Shown piece after piece: positions 1-8,088 of a stretch of DNA of 64,000 nucleotides (within the stretch, counting starts at the first letter, position 1; every line of letters begins with the position of its first letter). The notes under the pieces were generated by a model. The model had not been told where the DNA came from and made no database searches. It worked only from the letters and a program-made list of their open reading frames with translations. The DNA is from JAIVHC01 sp049975505 (GTDB taxonomy: Bacteria > Desulfobacterota > Desulfuromonadia > Desulfuromonadales > Desulfuromonadaceae), in assembly GCA_049975505.1 (NCBI GenBank), contig JBNGCY010000001.1:1-64000 (forward strand), written 5' to 3'. Position numbers and translations under genes: made by a program.

Positions 1-401
1 CGGATGCGGGAAAAGGAAAACCCGGTACCGCCGCCGCTTTTGTGGATCAGGGCGGTATTCTTCACTGCGTCGAAGATGCTCTCCATTGAATCCTCGACCG
101 GAAGAACAAAGCAGGCGGAGAGCTGGCCGAGTTCACGCCCGGCGTTCATCAGAGTGGGAGAATTGGGCAAAAACTCGAGATTGGCCATCATGGCGTAAAA
201 TCGGGCACTGAGCTCATCGACATTTTCCCCGTCCGCATAGTTGCTTTCCGCCTGGGCTATGGCCTCGGCGACCCTGCTGAACATGTTGGCCGGGGTTTCG
301 AGCGCCCTGCCCTCTTCGTCCCGTTTCAGGTAGCGTCGCTCAAGAACGGTAAGTGCGTTTTTGGTGAGTGAAATTGCCTCTGAGCTGCTGTACTCTGTCA
401 T
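1..401 (-). CDS. nrdJ: Class II (adenosylcobalamin-dependent) ribonucleotide reductase, N-terminal part
   Basis: Partial: the gene begins at 401 and runs off the left edge. It encodes about 133 residues of the N-terminal part of a B12-dependent ribonucleotide reductase, which makes deoxyribonucleotides from ribonucleotides with or without oxygen. The translation starts MTEYSSSEAISLTKNAL and contains the family signatures FLPNSPTLMNAG, LSACFVLPVEDS and HKSGGGTGFSFSR, typical of NrdJ. An AGAAGGA ribosome site lies upstream of the ATG. The promoter region carries two NrdR-box-like palindromes (454-469 and 485-500), so repression by NrdR is expected; nrdR itself is at 50765-51253. The catalytic part lies outside the window. 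Confidence 0.9.
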   Translation of the reverse strand, partial: MTEYSSSEAISLTKNALTVLERRYLKRDEEGRALETPANMFSRVAEAIAQAESNYADGENVDELSARFYAMMANLEFLPNSPTLMNAGRELGQLSACFVLPVEDSMESIFDAVKNTALIHKSGGGTGFSFSRI

Positions 402-453
402 GATTCGCCGATCCTTCTGGGGGTTGGAGGTGTAATAAAATTCAGCCATCTGG

Positions 454-507
454 ACACCATATACGGTGGAGACCGGAAAATAATACACAAGATATCGTAT
501 GAGTCAA
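454..507 (-). promoter_or_regulatory. nrdJ promoter with paired NrdR boxes
   Basis: On the minus strand a -35 TTGACT (502-507) and a -10 TATTAT (480-485) are 16 bp apart. A palindrome-like 16-mer ACACAAGATATCGTAT (485-500) lies between them and matches 13 of 16 positions of the NrdR consensus acaCwAtATaTwGtgt. A second, ACACCATATACGGTGG (454-469), matches about 12 of 16. The two start 31 bp apart, the three-helical-turn spacing known for paired NrdR boxes. Motif matches were counted by eye; binding is inferred. Confidence 0.7.
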
Positions 508-555
508 CAACCTTAATGTTAATCTAAGATGAGACAATTAAACGCCCGTCAACGG

Positions 556-645
556 TTGGTGATTGTGGCACCCATGGCAAAGGGCGTCTCTCACCATGGA
601 CGGTCCGGATTGCATACCTCATGAAATGAGTGTCACAAACCCCTG
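556..645 (+). repeat. Degraded palindromic element, copy R0
   Basis: The left arm TTGTGGCACCCATGG and the right arm ATGAGTGTCACAAACC correspond to the arms of the better copies at 1984, 3562, 33998, 46582 and 61807. AAAGGGCGTCT and CCATGGACGG are also present, but the internal CTGTCGCC hairpin is deleted. The arms still pair imperfectly. It is the most divergent copy in the window, which suggests it is old. Confidence 0.6.
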
Positions 646-824
646 TCCTACACAGTTAATGATAATCCTAATCTTACAAAACAGAGTTATGCTTTTGTCT
701 GCAGAGGCAAGGCATGTTTACAATTGCCTTAGTTCATGGGCAATGCTATTTTTGCCCTCATTTGTTATTCAGTATTCTGATCCGGATCAGCATCAAGGGT
801 ATAATTTTAAGAAAAGGATCATCG

Positions 825-1967
825 TTGTCTATCTATCTCGATAACTCTGCAACCTCATATCCTAAACCTGAAGCCGTATATACCGTCATGGACAGTGTAG
901 CCCGCAACTGCGGTGCCAATTCCGGACGCGGCAGTTACCGGTCTGCACGTGAGGCGGCGCATATCATGGCGTCTGCACGTGAAACCCTGGCGGACTTTTT
1001 TCATATTCCTGCCAGCACGCGCATCTCTTTTGCCTTCAATGCCACCCAGGGGATCAATACCGCTCTGTTCGGACTGCTCGATCCCGGGCAGCGTGTGGTC
1101 ACTACGAGCATGGAACACAATGCGGTTGCGCGTCCCCTGCACTATCTGCACACTCGAGGAATTGAAGTGGTAAAGGTCAAGGCCGATGTGCGCGGTATGA
1201 TAGATCCTGAAGATATGCTGCGTACATGTCGCGAGATATCTCCGACCCTGGTGATTATGAACCACTGCTCCAACGTAACAGGCACACTTCAGCATTTTGA
1301 ACCTGTATCGGTCTGGTGCCGGGAGCATGGGGTTGTTTTCATGCTCGATGCAGCACAGAGCGCCGGGGTGATCCCGATTGATGTGGAAAAAATGGATATC
1401 GATATCCTGGTGGCGCCGGGGCACAAGAGTCTGTACGGCCCTCAGGGGTGCGGTTTTATGTATGTACGCCCCGGCATTAAACTCAAACCCTTTATTCTCG
1501 GGGGGACCGGCAATCGTTCGAGTGAACTGGAACAACCGGATGATATGCCGGAGCGTTTTGAGAGTGGCACCTTCAACACCGCTGCTCTTGCCGGACTTCA
1601 GAGTGGACTCGAATTTATTGCGCAGGCAGGGATGGCGCGGATTCGCGCCCATGAAGCCGCACTGGTGAAACAACTGTGGGATGGGCTCGGCTCTATTAAT
1701 GGAGTGAGTTGTTTTGGGATGGGGCCGGGAAAATCACACTCCGGGCCGGTCTCTTTCACGCTGGAAGGGCATGAGAGTGCTGAAGTCGGTTTCATGCTTG
1801 ATCATCAGTTTGATATCGCTGTACGCACCGGCTTGCACTGTGCTCCGGATGCGCACCACACTATCGGCACCTTTCCGGATGGGACGGTACGTGTAAGCCC
1901 TGGATATTTCAATACCGAGGGAGAAATTCTTGCATTCATTCAGGCTATAGAAAAGATTGCAGGATAA
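825..1967 (+). CDS. Cysteine desulfurase-like class V aminotransferase
   Basis: PLP-dependent class V aminotransferase of the cysteine-desulfurase family, about 380 aa, probably releasing sulfur from cysteine. It opens with SIYLDNSATSYPKP, has an ATQGINTALFGLL cofactor region, a cofactor lysine in APGHKSLYGPQG and a candidate catalytic cysteine in RTGLHCAPDAHHT. The compact form resembles the stand-alone family TIGR01977 rather than canonical IscS or SufS. The frame is open back to 714, but the sequence before residue 38 does not fit the family. I chose the TTG at 825, with AAGGA six bases upstream. No suf or isc partner is adjacent, so its acceptor is unknown. Confidence 0.82.
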   Translation: MSIYLDNSATSYPKPEAVYTVMDSVARNCGANSGRGSYRSAREAAHIMASARETLADFFHIPASTRISFAFNATQGINTALFGLLDPGQRVVTTSMEHNAVARPLHYLHTRGIEVVKVKADVRGMIDPEDMLRTCREISPTLVIMNHCSNVTGTLQHFEPVSVWCREHGVVFMLDAAQSAGVIPIDVEKMDIDILVAPGHKSLYGPQGCGFMYVRPGIKLKPFILGGTGNRSSELEQPDDMPERFESGTFNTAALAGLQSGLEFIAQAGMARIRAHEAALVKQLWDGLGSINGVSCFGMGPGKSHSGPVSFTLEGHESAEVGFMLDHQFDIAVRTGLHCAPDAHHTIGTFPDGTVRVSPGYFNTEGEILAFIQAIEKIAG

Positions 1968-1983
1968 AAGCAACTGTTCCGCA

Positions 1984-2103
1984 AAGGCTCATGGTACCCA
2001 TGGGAAGGGTGTCAGTCGCCACGGGCGGCGACAGTAGAACGGCCATGGACGTCCCCGATCTCAAACAGTCGTGTCCCTTGGAATGGGTGGCACAAGGCCT
2101 TAC
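1984..2103 (+). repeat. Palindromic element, copy R1 (long form)
   Basis: Element of about 120 bp between the aminotransferase and phoH genes. The left arm CATGGTACCCATGGG pairs with the right arm ATGGGTGGCACAAGGCC. It contains the hairpin region AGTCGCC..GGCGAC and the long-form insert CAAACAGTCGTGTCCC. The left stem has a base change (CAGTCGCC) that is not compensated. Outer ends are weaker than in other copies (GCAACTGTTC on the left). Confidence 0.8.
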
Positions 2104-2157
2104 TGGACTTTTCCAATAATTTTCAACAGATTCATCCCCTCTTAAGATGGAGGAAAC

Positions 2158-3495
2158 ATGCCCAAAAAATTTATTCTCGATACCAATGTCCTGCTTCACG
2201 ATGCCCAGGCCATGTACAAATTTGAAGACAATGAGGTGGTTATCCCCATCACGGTCATTGAAGAGATAGATACATTCAAAAAAGATCTCAACGAAATCGG
2301 GCGCAACGCACGTCAGGTTTCGCGTCAGCTCGATGCCCTGCGCCAGATCAACAGCCTGACCCAAGGGGTTCCGCTGGATAACGGTGGGCGTCTGCGTGTG
2401 GTTCTGTTTGCACGTAATTACGCGGAAAAGCTTCCCCCCGGATTAAAGGCCGAGCGCGAGGATAACCGCATCCTCTCCATTGCTGTGGCAGAGATGGAGA
2501 ACTGCGACTATCCGGTGGTGTTTGTCACCAAAGACACCAACCTGCGGATCAAAGCGGATGTGCTGGGTCTCAAGGCCCAGGACTATGAATCGGATAAGGT
2601 ACCCATTTCCGAACTCTACTCCGGAACTGCGGAAATGGAGGTTCCCGCCACGGAAATAGATCGTTTTTACGGTCAGGGATATCTCGATTATGAAAATGAG
2701 GATACTGACGGAGTTATCAGACTGTATCCTAATCAGTGCGTTACCCTCACAGATGCCGGGAACCCCTCTCACACCGCCCTGTGCCGTTTTCATGCGCTGG
2801 AAAAGCGCCTGCTGCCGCTGTATAAGGCGCAAAAAGAGGGGATATGGGGGATTCAGGCACGCAACCGCGAGCAGCACTTCACCCTGGATGTTCTGCTGGA
2901 TAATTCCATCCAGCTGGTAACCCTGGTGGGCAAGGCGGGTACCGGCAAGACCCTGCTTGCCATTGCCGCCGGATTGCAGCGGGTTGCGGACGACAGTCAG
3001 TACAGCCGCCTGCTCATTTCACGTCCGGTATTCCCCATGGGGCGTGATCTCGGTTTTCTCCCCGGCGATGTGGAGGAAAAACTTGCCCCATGGATGCAGC
3101 CCATATTTGACAATGTGGATCTGCTTCTGAACATGGTGGAGGATCGCGGGAAGCGCAAACGCGGGTATCGCGAGCTGGTGGATATGGGGATTATGGAGAT
3201 TGAGCCCCTCACCTACATTCGCGGCCGTTCTATCCCCAAGCAGTACATGATTGTGGACGAAGCCCAGAATCTCACGCCGCACGAGATCAAAACCATCATA
3301 ACCAGGGCCGGAGAAGGCACCAAGATTGTCCTCACCGGTGACCCGTACCAGATCGATAACCCCTATGTGGATTCATCCAGCAATGGCCTGGCTTATGTGG
3401 TGGAAAAGTTCAAGGGCGAAAACGTGTCCGGGCATGTCACCCTCACCCACGGTGAGCGTTCCGGCCTGGCTGAGCTGGCAGCGAATCTGCTGTAA
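2158..3495 (+). CDS. PhoH family protein with PIN domain
   Basis: Two-domain protein of 445 aa. The N-terminal PIN domain (about 1-140) starts KKFILDTNVLLHD and carries acidic residues expected of a Mg-dependent RNase. The C-terminal PhoH ATPase (about 240-440) has Walker A GKAGTGKT and a Walker B region MIVDEAQNLTPHE followed by TGDPYQIDNPYVD. PIN-PhoH proteins (PhoH2/YlaK type) are reported to be RNA helicase-RNases; the substrate here is unknown. ATG at 2158 has a good GGAGGA site. The gene sits between two copies of the palindromic element and appears to be a single-gene unit. Confidence 0.88.
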   Translation: MPKKFILDTNVLLHDAQAMYKFEDNEVVIPITVIEEIDTFKKDLNEIGRNARQVSRQLDALRQINSLTQGVPLDNGGRLRVVLFARNYAEKLPPGLKAEREDNRILSIAVAEMENCDYPVVFVTKDTNLRIKADVLGLKAQDYESDKVPISELYSGTAEMEVPATEIDRFYGQGYLDYENEDTDGVIRLYPNQCVTLTDAGNPSHTALCRFHALEKRLLPLYKAQKEGIWGIQARNREQHFTLDVLLDNSIQLVTLVGKAGTGKTLLAIAAGLQRVADDSQYSRLLISRPVFPMGRDLGFLPGDVEEKLAPWMQPIFDNVDLLLNMVEDRGKRKRGYRELVDMGIMEIEPLTYIRGRSIPKQYMIVDEAQNLTPHEIKTIITRAGEGTKIVLTGDPYQIDNPYVDSSSNGLAYVVEKFKGENVSGHVTLTHGERSGLAELAANLL

Positions 3496-3561
3496 TGTTG
3501 TGCATCTCCTTCCCCTTCGAACCACAGCCGGGAATTTGTAACAGATCATCTCACTTCCGCT

Positions 3562-3680
3562 AAGGGCTTGTGATACCCATGGAAAGGGCGTCTGTCGCCA
3601 CGGACGGCGACAGTCGAACGGCCATGGACGGCCCCAATCCCAAACAGTCGTGTCCCTTGGAATGGGTATCATAAGCCCTG
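3562..3680 (+). repeat. Palindromic element, copy R2 (long form)
   Basis: Near-ideal copy between phoH and tsaD. The left arm AGGGCTTGTGATACCCAT pairs with the right arm ATGGGTATCATAAGCCCT. Relative to other copies (TGGTACCC/GGGTGCCA) both sides have changed together (TGATACCC/GGGTATCA), a compensatory change. Inside is a perfect hairpin, CTGTCGCC-6-GGCGACAG. The flanking outer ends (GTAACAG at about 3538) are partly preserved. Confidence 0.85.
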
Positions 3681-3708
3681 ACTTAACCGCTATTGATGAG
3701 GGATAAAA

Positions 3709-4737
3709 ATGCTCCTTCTAACCCTTGAATCCTCATGTGATGAAACCTCTGCTGCAGTGGTGCGCGACGGACGCAGCGTGTTGAGTAATATCATCGCCTC
3801 CCAGATTGATGTTCATGCTGAATACGGCGGCGTGGTGCCCGAGCTTGCGGCACGTCACCATCTGCAGTCCTGCCCTGTAGTGGTGGAACAGGCCCTGAAG
3901 AAAGCGGGAGTGAGCATGAACCAGATTGAAGGGGTTGTCGTAACACGCGGCCCGGGGCTGATCGGAGCTCTGCTGGTCGGGGTTTCCTACGCCAAAGCCT
4001 TTGCGTTTGCGCGCGCTATCCCCCTTGTCGGGGTGCACCACATCGAGGGACACATCCTCGCTCCCATGCTCGAACAGGAGATTGAATTCCCCTATCTGGC
4101 CCTTGCGGTTTCCGGAGGGCATACCCACCTCTACATTGTCCGGGATATCGGTGCCTATGAGTTGATCGGGCGGACTCTGGATGATGCCGCAGGAGAGGCT
4201 TTCGACAAGGTTGCCAAGATGTGCGGCCTGGGTTATCCGGGAGGCGTGCAGGTGGACAGACTCGCGCAGGGAGGTGATCCCCAAGCGTTTGCGTTCCCGC
4301 GTCCCATGCTCCAGCATAAGGGATTCGATTTCAGCTTCAGCGGTATAAAAACCGCGGTGATGACACAGTTAAAAAAAATGGAGCAGTTCCCGCCCCGGGG
4401 AAAGGTGCTCGCCGATCTGGCCGCTTCATTTCAGGCCGCAGTTGTAGAGGTATTACTTCACAAAACCCTGCGGGCTGCACAGATGTATGACCTGAAGCGT
4501 ATAGTGGTTGCCGGGGGAGTGGCATGCAACAGCGGTTTGCGGCGCGCATTTGAACAAACTGCCGGTATTGAGATATACTTTCCCTCACCGAGGCTGTGTG
4601 CCGATAATGCCGCCATGCTTGCAGTGGCGGGAGATTGCTACCTTAAACGGGGAATAAGTTCTGATTACGCCCTCAATGCATGCAGCACCTGGCCTCTGGA
4701 ACAGGCCGGAGCAGAAATGCTCGCGGCCGGCTTCTGA
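3709..4737 (+). CDS. tsaD: tRNA N6-adenosine threonylcarbamoyltransferase
   Basis: TsaD/Kae1/YgjD, 342 aa, a normal length. With TsaB and TsaE it transfers the threonylcarbamoyl group to A37 of ANN-decoding tRNAs in the cytoplasm. The sequence starts LLTLESSCDETSAAVV, has the metal-binding HHIEGH motif near residue 111, the ASKHA-type AVSGGHTHLY, and VVAGGVACNSGLRR near the C-terminus. ATG at 3709 follows GAGGGA. The DUF2062 gene follows after 33 bases and may be co-transcribed. Confidence 0.97.
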   Translation: MLLLTLESSCDETSAAVVRDGRSVLSNIIASQIDVHAEYGGVVPELAARHHLQSCPVVVEQALKKAGVSMNQIEGVVVTRGPGLIGALLVGVSYAKAFAFARAIPLVGVHHIEGHILAPMLEQEIEFPYLALAVSGGHTHLYIVRDIGAYELIGRTLDDAAGEAFDKVAKMCGLGYPGGVQVDRLAQGGDPQAFAFPRPMLQHKGFDFSFSGIKTAVMTQLKKMEQFPPRGKVLADLAASFQAAVVEVLLHKTLRAAQMYDLKRIVVAGGVACNSGLRRAFEQTAGIEIYFPSPRLCADNAAMLAVAGDCYLKRGISSDYALNACSTWPLEQAGAEMLAAGF

Positions 4738-4770
4738 AAAACCAGGGCAGGAAAGAGATACGGCGGATTT

Positions 4771-5259
4771 ATGTGGCGTCAGTGGTGGATAAGCAGACAA
4801 TCGAAGCTGTTTCTACTCCGATTGTTGCGCCTGCGTGCTCAACCCGATGAAATAGCCAAGGGCTTTGCTCTGGGGATTTTTATCGGTATGACTCCCTTTA
4901 TCGGTCTGCATATGGCGCTAGCGGTGTTTTTTGCCATGCTCCTTGGGCAGAACAAGATTGCCTCAGCCATGGCCGTGTGGATCAGCAACCCGATCACCGC
5001 ACCCTTTCTCTATGTGGCTCAGTACAAAACCGGGCGTTTTCTCCTCGATACTCCTTATGTGTACTTCCCCGCACAGTTCAACGTTGAAACTATATCCAAC
5101 TTTAGTTCCAACCTGATTGTTCCCCTGTTTCTGGGAAGCATGATATACGGCCTTTTATCCGCCGCTATTGCGTATGCCGTGGTTCTGCGCATGATCCCGG
5201 TGCTGAAATCCTGGCGTATTGCGCGCTGGCCACGCCCGTTTAAACGTCGAAAGGTATAA
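4771..5259 (+). CDS. DUF2062 membrane protein
   Basis: Small integral membrane protein, 162 aa, of the DUF2062 family, function not established. The family signature is visible: LRAQPDEIAKGFALGIF, then GMTPFIGLHMALAVFFAM and AVWISNPITAPFLY. About three hydrophobic segments can be seen (residues about 32-60, 70-86 and 112-143), and the tail is basic (RPFKRRKV). The start at 4771 has a weak GGCGG site. It lies 33 bases behind tsaD. Confidence 0.85.
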   Translation: MWRQWWISRQSKLFLLRLLRLRAQPDEIAKGFALGIFIGMTPFIGLHMALAVFFAMLLGQNKIASAMAVWISNPITAPFLYVAQYKTGRFLLDTPYVYFPAQFNVETISNFSSNLIVPLFLGSMIYGLLSAAIAYAVVLRMIPVLKSWRIARWPRPFKRRKV

Positions 5260-5351
5260 GGAAACAGCTACGGCTATTCGCCTTCAAACGCTCGAAAATC
5301 TGCCCTTGACCAGTCAATTTTTCGCTTTGATTCGTAAAGCCCGCACACTCA

Positions 5352-5376
5352 CAGGGGCGGAAATATTTCGCCCCTG
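5352..5376. terminator. Hairpin between convergent DUF2062 and ettA genes
   Basis: CAGGGGCG...CGCCCCTG forms an 8-bp GC-rich stem with further pairing (GAAATATTTC) in the loop. It lies between two convergent stop codons. There is no clear T tract on either strand, so it may be a stabilising hairpin rather than a strict intrinsic terminator. Confidence 0.4.
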
Positions 5377-5388
5377 CCGATACTGATA

Positions 5389-7074
5389 CTACTGCCGCGT
5401 GAGCTGGCGATAGCGGATACGGTGGGGCTGCTCCGCATCGCGCCCCAGGCGTTTCTTGCGGTCTTCTTCGTATTCGGTGTAGTTGCCCTCGAACCAGGTC
5501 ACCTGGCTGTCGCCTTCGAAGGCAAGAATATGGGTGGCGATGCGGTCTAAGAACCAGCGATCATGGCTGATAACCACGGCACAACCGGCAAAGTTCTCGA
5601 GGGCGGTTTCCAGGGCGCGCATGGTATTCACGTCCAGATCGTTGGTAGGCTCGTCAAGCAGAAGCACATTGGCACCGGCACTCAGGGTTTTGGCCAGGTG
5701 CACGCGGTTACGCTCTCCGCCGGAGAGATTCGCCACTTTTTTCTGCTGATCACTGCCGGAGAAGTTGAAATGGCTCACATATGCGCGTGAATTGACCTCA
5801 CGTTCGCCGAGCTGCATCATCTCCTTGCCACCGCTGATCTCCTCCCAGATGGTTTTATCGCCATCGAGGCTGTCGCGGCTCTGATCCACATAGGCGAGTT
5901 TTACCGTAGAGCCGATGTTCAGGGTACCGCTGTCGGGCTCTTCCTGTCCGCTGATCATGCGGAACAGCGTGGTCTTTCCCGCTCCGTTAGGCCCGATAAC
6001 CCCCACGATGCCACCCCGGGGGAGCATGAAATTCATATCCTCGATCAGGAGGCGATCCTCATATCCCTTGCGTACATGCTCGGCTTCAATAACTACATCG
6101 CCGAGGCGCGGTCCGGAAGGGATGTAGATCTCCAGATCTTTGAGATGTTCCTTGTTGCCGGAGTTGAGAAGCTCTTCATACGAAGAGATGCGCGCCCTGC
6201 TCTTGCTGTGGCGGCCCTTGGGGGTCATGCGGATCCATTCCAGTTCGCGCTGCAGGGTGCGCTGGCGCGCGGATTCCGCTTTTTCCTCCTGCTGCAGGCG
6301 CTTGTTTTTCTGTTCCAGCCAGGAAGAATAGTTGCCCTTCCAGGGTATCCCTTCACCCCGGTCGAGTTCCAAAATCCAGCCCGCGACATTATCCAGGAAG
6401 TAACGGTCATGGGTTACCGCAATAACAGTGCCCTGATAGCGTTGCAGGTGCTGTTCCAGCCACCCGACGGTTTCAGCATCGAGGTGGTTGGTAGGCTCGT
6501 CGAGCAGGAGGATATCCGGCTTCTGGAGCAGCAGGCGGCACAGGGCCACGCGGCGCTTCTCCCCCCCGGAGAGAACTTTTACCGAAGTGTCGGAAGGGGG
6601 ACAGCGCAGGGCATCCATGGCCAGTTCCAGGCGCGAATCCAGATCCCAGGCGTCGAGATCGTCAAGACGTCCCTGCACTTCGGCCTGACGCTCACACAGT
6701 GCCGCCATGGCATCGTCATCCATGGGTTCGGCGAACTTCATGTTGATCTCTTCAAATTCCTTGAGCAGATCAACGGTTTCCTGCACGGCCTCTTCCACGC
6801 ACTCGCGCACATTTTTATCTTCATCCAGCTGCGGTTCCTGCTCCAGATATCCGACACTGTAGCCATCTGAAAGCACAGCTTCGCCATTGAATTCCCTATC
6901 CACCCCGGCCATAATGCGCAGCAGGGTACTTTTACCCGAACCGTTCAGACCCAGCACCCCGATTTTGGCGCCATAGAAGTAGGACAGGGAGATATCCTTG
7001 ATTACGGGCTGTTTATTGTAGTACTTGCTTACTCCCATCATGGAATAGATAATTTTTCTACTCTCTTCGCTCAT
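5389..7074 (-). CDS. ettA: Energy-dependent translational throttle protein EttA (ABC-F)
   Basis: ABC-F family ATPase, 561 aa against about 555 for E. coli EttA. It binds the ribosomal E site and couples translation to ATP/ADP level. Two ATPase domains are complete: Walker A GLNGSGKST and GPNGAGKTT, signatures LSGGEKRRVAL and LSGGERNRVHL, Walker B ILLLDEPTNHLD and VLLLDEPTNDLD. No membrane segment is present, as expected. The linker between the domains (about 240-320) is rich in charged residues. The start YSMMGVSKYYNKQPVIKDIS and the EttA-like arm support the name over Uup. Monocistronic, divergent from the hydrolase gene. Confidence 0.93.
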   Translation of the reverse strand: MSEESRKIIYSMMGVSKYYNKQPVIKDISLSYFYGAKIGVLGLNGSGKSTLLRIMAGVDREFNGEAVLSDGYSVGYLEQEPQLDEDKNVRECVEEAVQETVDLLKEFEEINMKFAEPMDDDAMAALCERQAEVQGRLDDLDAWDLDSRLELAMDALRCPPSDTSVKVLSGGEKRRVALCRLLLQKPDILLLDEPTNHLDAETVGWLEQHLQRYQGTVIAVTHDRYFLDNVAGWILELDRGEGIPWKGNYSSWLEQKNKRLQQEEKAESARQRTLQRELEWIRMTPKGRHSKSRARISSYEELLNSGNKEHLKDLEIYIPSGPRLGDVVIEAEHVRKGYEDRLLIEDMNFMLPRGGIVGVIGPNGAGKTTLFRMISGQEEPDSGTLNIGSTVKLAYVDQSRDSLDGDKTIWEEISGGKEMMQLGEREVNSRAYVSHFNFSGSDQQKKVANLSGGERNRVHLAKTLSAGANVLLLDEPTNDLDVNTMRALETALENFAGCAVVISHDRWFLDRIATHILAFEGDSQVTWFEGNYTEYEEDRKKRLGRDAEQPHRIRYRQLTRQ

Positions 7075-7091
7075 GTGGTAATCTCCTGAGG

Positions 7092-7105
7092 TTCACTATA
7101 GTGAA
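7092..7105. promoter_or_regulatory. Perfect 14-bp palindrome between ettA and the hydrolase gene
   Basis: TTCACTATAGTGAA is a perfect inverted repeat 18 bp upstream of the ettA start. TATAGT within it could serve as a -10 element for ettA, although no convincing -35 is visible. It could be an operator for either divergent gene; this is inferred from symmetry and position only. Confidence 0.35.
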
Positions 7106-7161
7106 GTATCCGTATCTGCGTATTGTCCAAGACCCGACACCTTAAAACATCCGGTGAGCTT

Positions 7162-8088
7162 ATGTCCACATCCTTATGGATAACGTCTGCTCTTATCGCT
7201 GTAACTATGGCGATAATACTGGGCATTTCGTATAAAAACACACGTCAGCTTCTCTTCAACCCGGTGGAAAAGCGCCAACTGTGCTACGAAACCGAGCCGG
7301 AGAAACACCCGCAGCAGAAATTCGCCGCCCTGGGGCTGAAACCGCTCAGAGTAAAGCTCAACACCAAAGACGGAATGAACATCAATGCCTGGTACCAGCC
7401 GTCCTCTATCAAAAAGACGGTGATTCTGCTCCACGGCTACAAGATGGACAGCGGTGAAATGGCCCCCATAGCTGCGATGCTGGTGCGCCATGGCATGGGG
7501 GTGATCATGCCCGATCTGCGCGCTCATGGCGACAGCGAGGGTGATCTGATCACCTTTGGCGCCCATGAATGGCAGGATATCCAGGCGGCAGCGGATTACA
7601 TCGCCCACGAAGAACCGCAATCAACTTTGGGAATCCTCGGTAACTCCATGGGGGGAGCACTGTCGATCTGCTATGCGGCGCGGGATAAACGGATCCGCGC
7701 GGTTGTGGCCCAGTCACCTTATGCAAGCATGCGCCATAGTCTGAGTCATGGGATTAAATATTTCACCGGTCTGCCGGCGTTTCCGTTTGTACCTCTGATG
7801 CGCCTTTTCAGCCTGCCGTATGTGGATCTGGATGCTGAGTATATTTCACCTCTCGCCATGTTGAGCAGACTGGAGCATACCCCGGTTATGATCCTGATGG
7901 GAGGTGCGGATGAAGTGGTTAACCCGGACGGAGCGGAAAAACTCTATGCCGCAGGCAGCGAGACTACGCAGCTATGGTTTGAACCCGAGTTGAATCATGT
8001 GGAGTTCCATACTGAAATGAAAGATGAATTTGAAAAACGTATTGTAGCCTTTTTCAATACAGCCCTGAAACCGGCACAGGATAATTAA
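7162..8088 (+). CDS. Membrane-anchored alpha/beta hydrolase
   Basis: Serine hydrolase of the alpha/beta fold, 308 aa from the ATG at 7162 (GGTGAG site upstream; the frame opens at a TTG at 7123). Residues 2-22 (STSLWITSALIAVTMAIILG) form an N-terminal hydrophobic anchor or uncleaved signal. The nucleophile is the Ser of GNSMGG, with an oxyanion region HGYKMDSGEM, an Asp in MGGADEVVNP and a His in LNHVEFH. The closest described group is the YqkD/FrsA-like hydrolases. The substrate is unknown. Its stop overlaps the convergent recG stop. Confidence 0.82.
   Translation: MSTSLWITSALIAVTMAIILGISYKNTRQLLFNPVEKRQLCYETEPEKHPQQKFAALGLKPLRVKLNTKDGMNINAWYQPSSIKKTVILLHGYKMDSGEMAPIAAMLVRHGMGVIMPDLRAHGDSEGDLITFGAHEWQDIQAAADYIAHEEPQSTLGILGNSMGGALSICYAARDKRIRAVVAQSPYASMRHSLSHGIKYFTGLPAFPFVPLMRLFSLPYVDLDAEYISPLAMLSRLEHTPVMILMGGADEVVNPDGAEKLYAAGSETTQLWFEPELNHVEFHTEMKDEFEKRIVAFFNTALKPAQDN

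Larger units (their letters stand above)
402..824. other. Intergenic region between nrdJ and the aminotransferase gene
   Basis: This divergent region holds the nrdJ promoter with NrdR boxes and a degraded copy of the palindromic repeat (556-645). An open frame from 563 to 844 crosses the repeat and has no recognisable content, so I do not call it a gene. The 646-812 stretch shows no further feature I can support. Confidence 0.6.

Noticed and set aside
714..824. N-terminal extension of the aminotransferase
   Set aside because: The extension does not fit the family; the TTG at 825 has a ribosome site and gives the conserved N-terminus.
563..844. Open frame of 93 codons on plus
   Set aside because: It crosses a degraded repeat and overlaps the aminotransferase start in another frame; no recognisable protein and no clear ribosome site.
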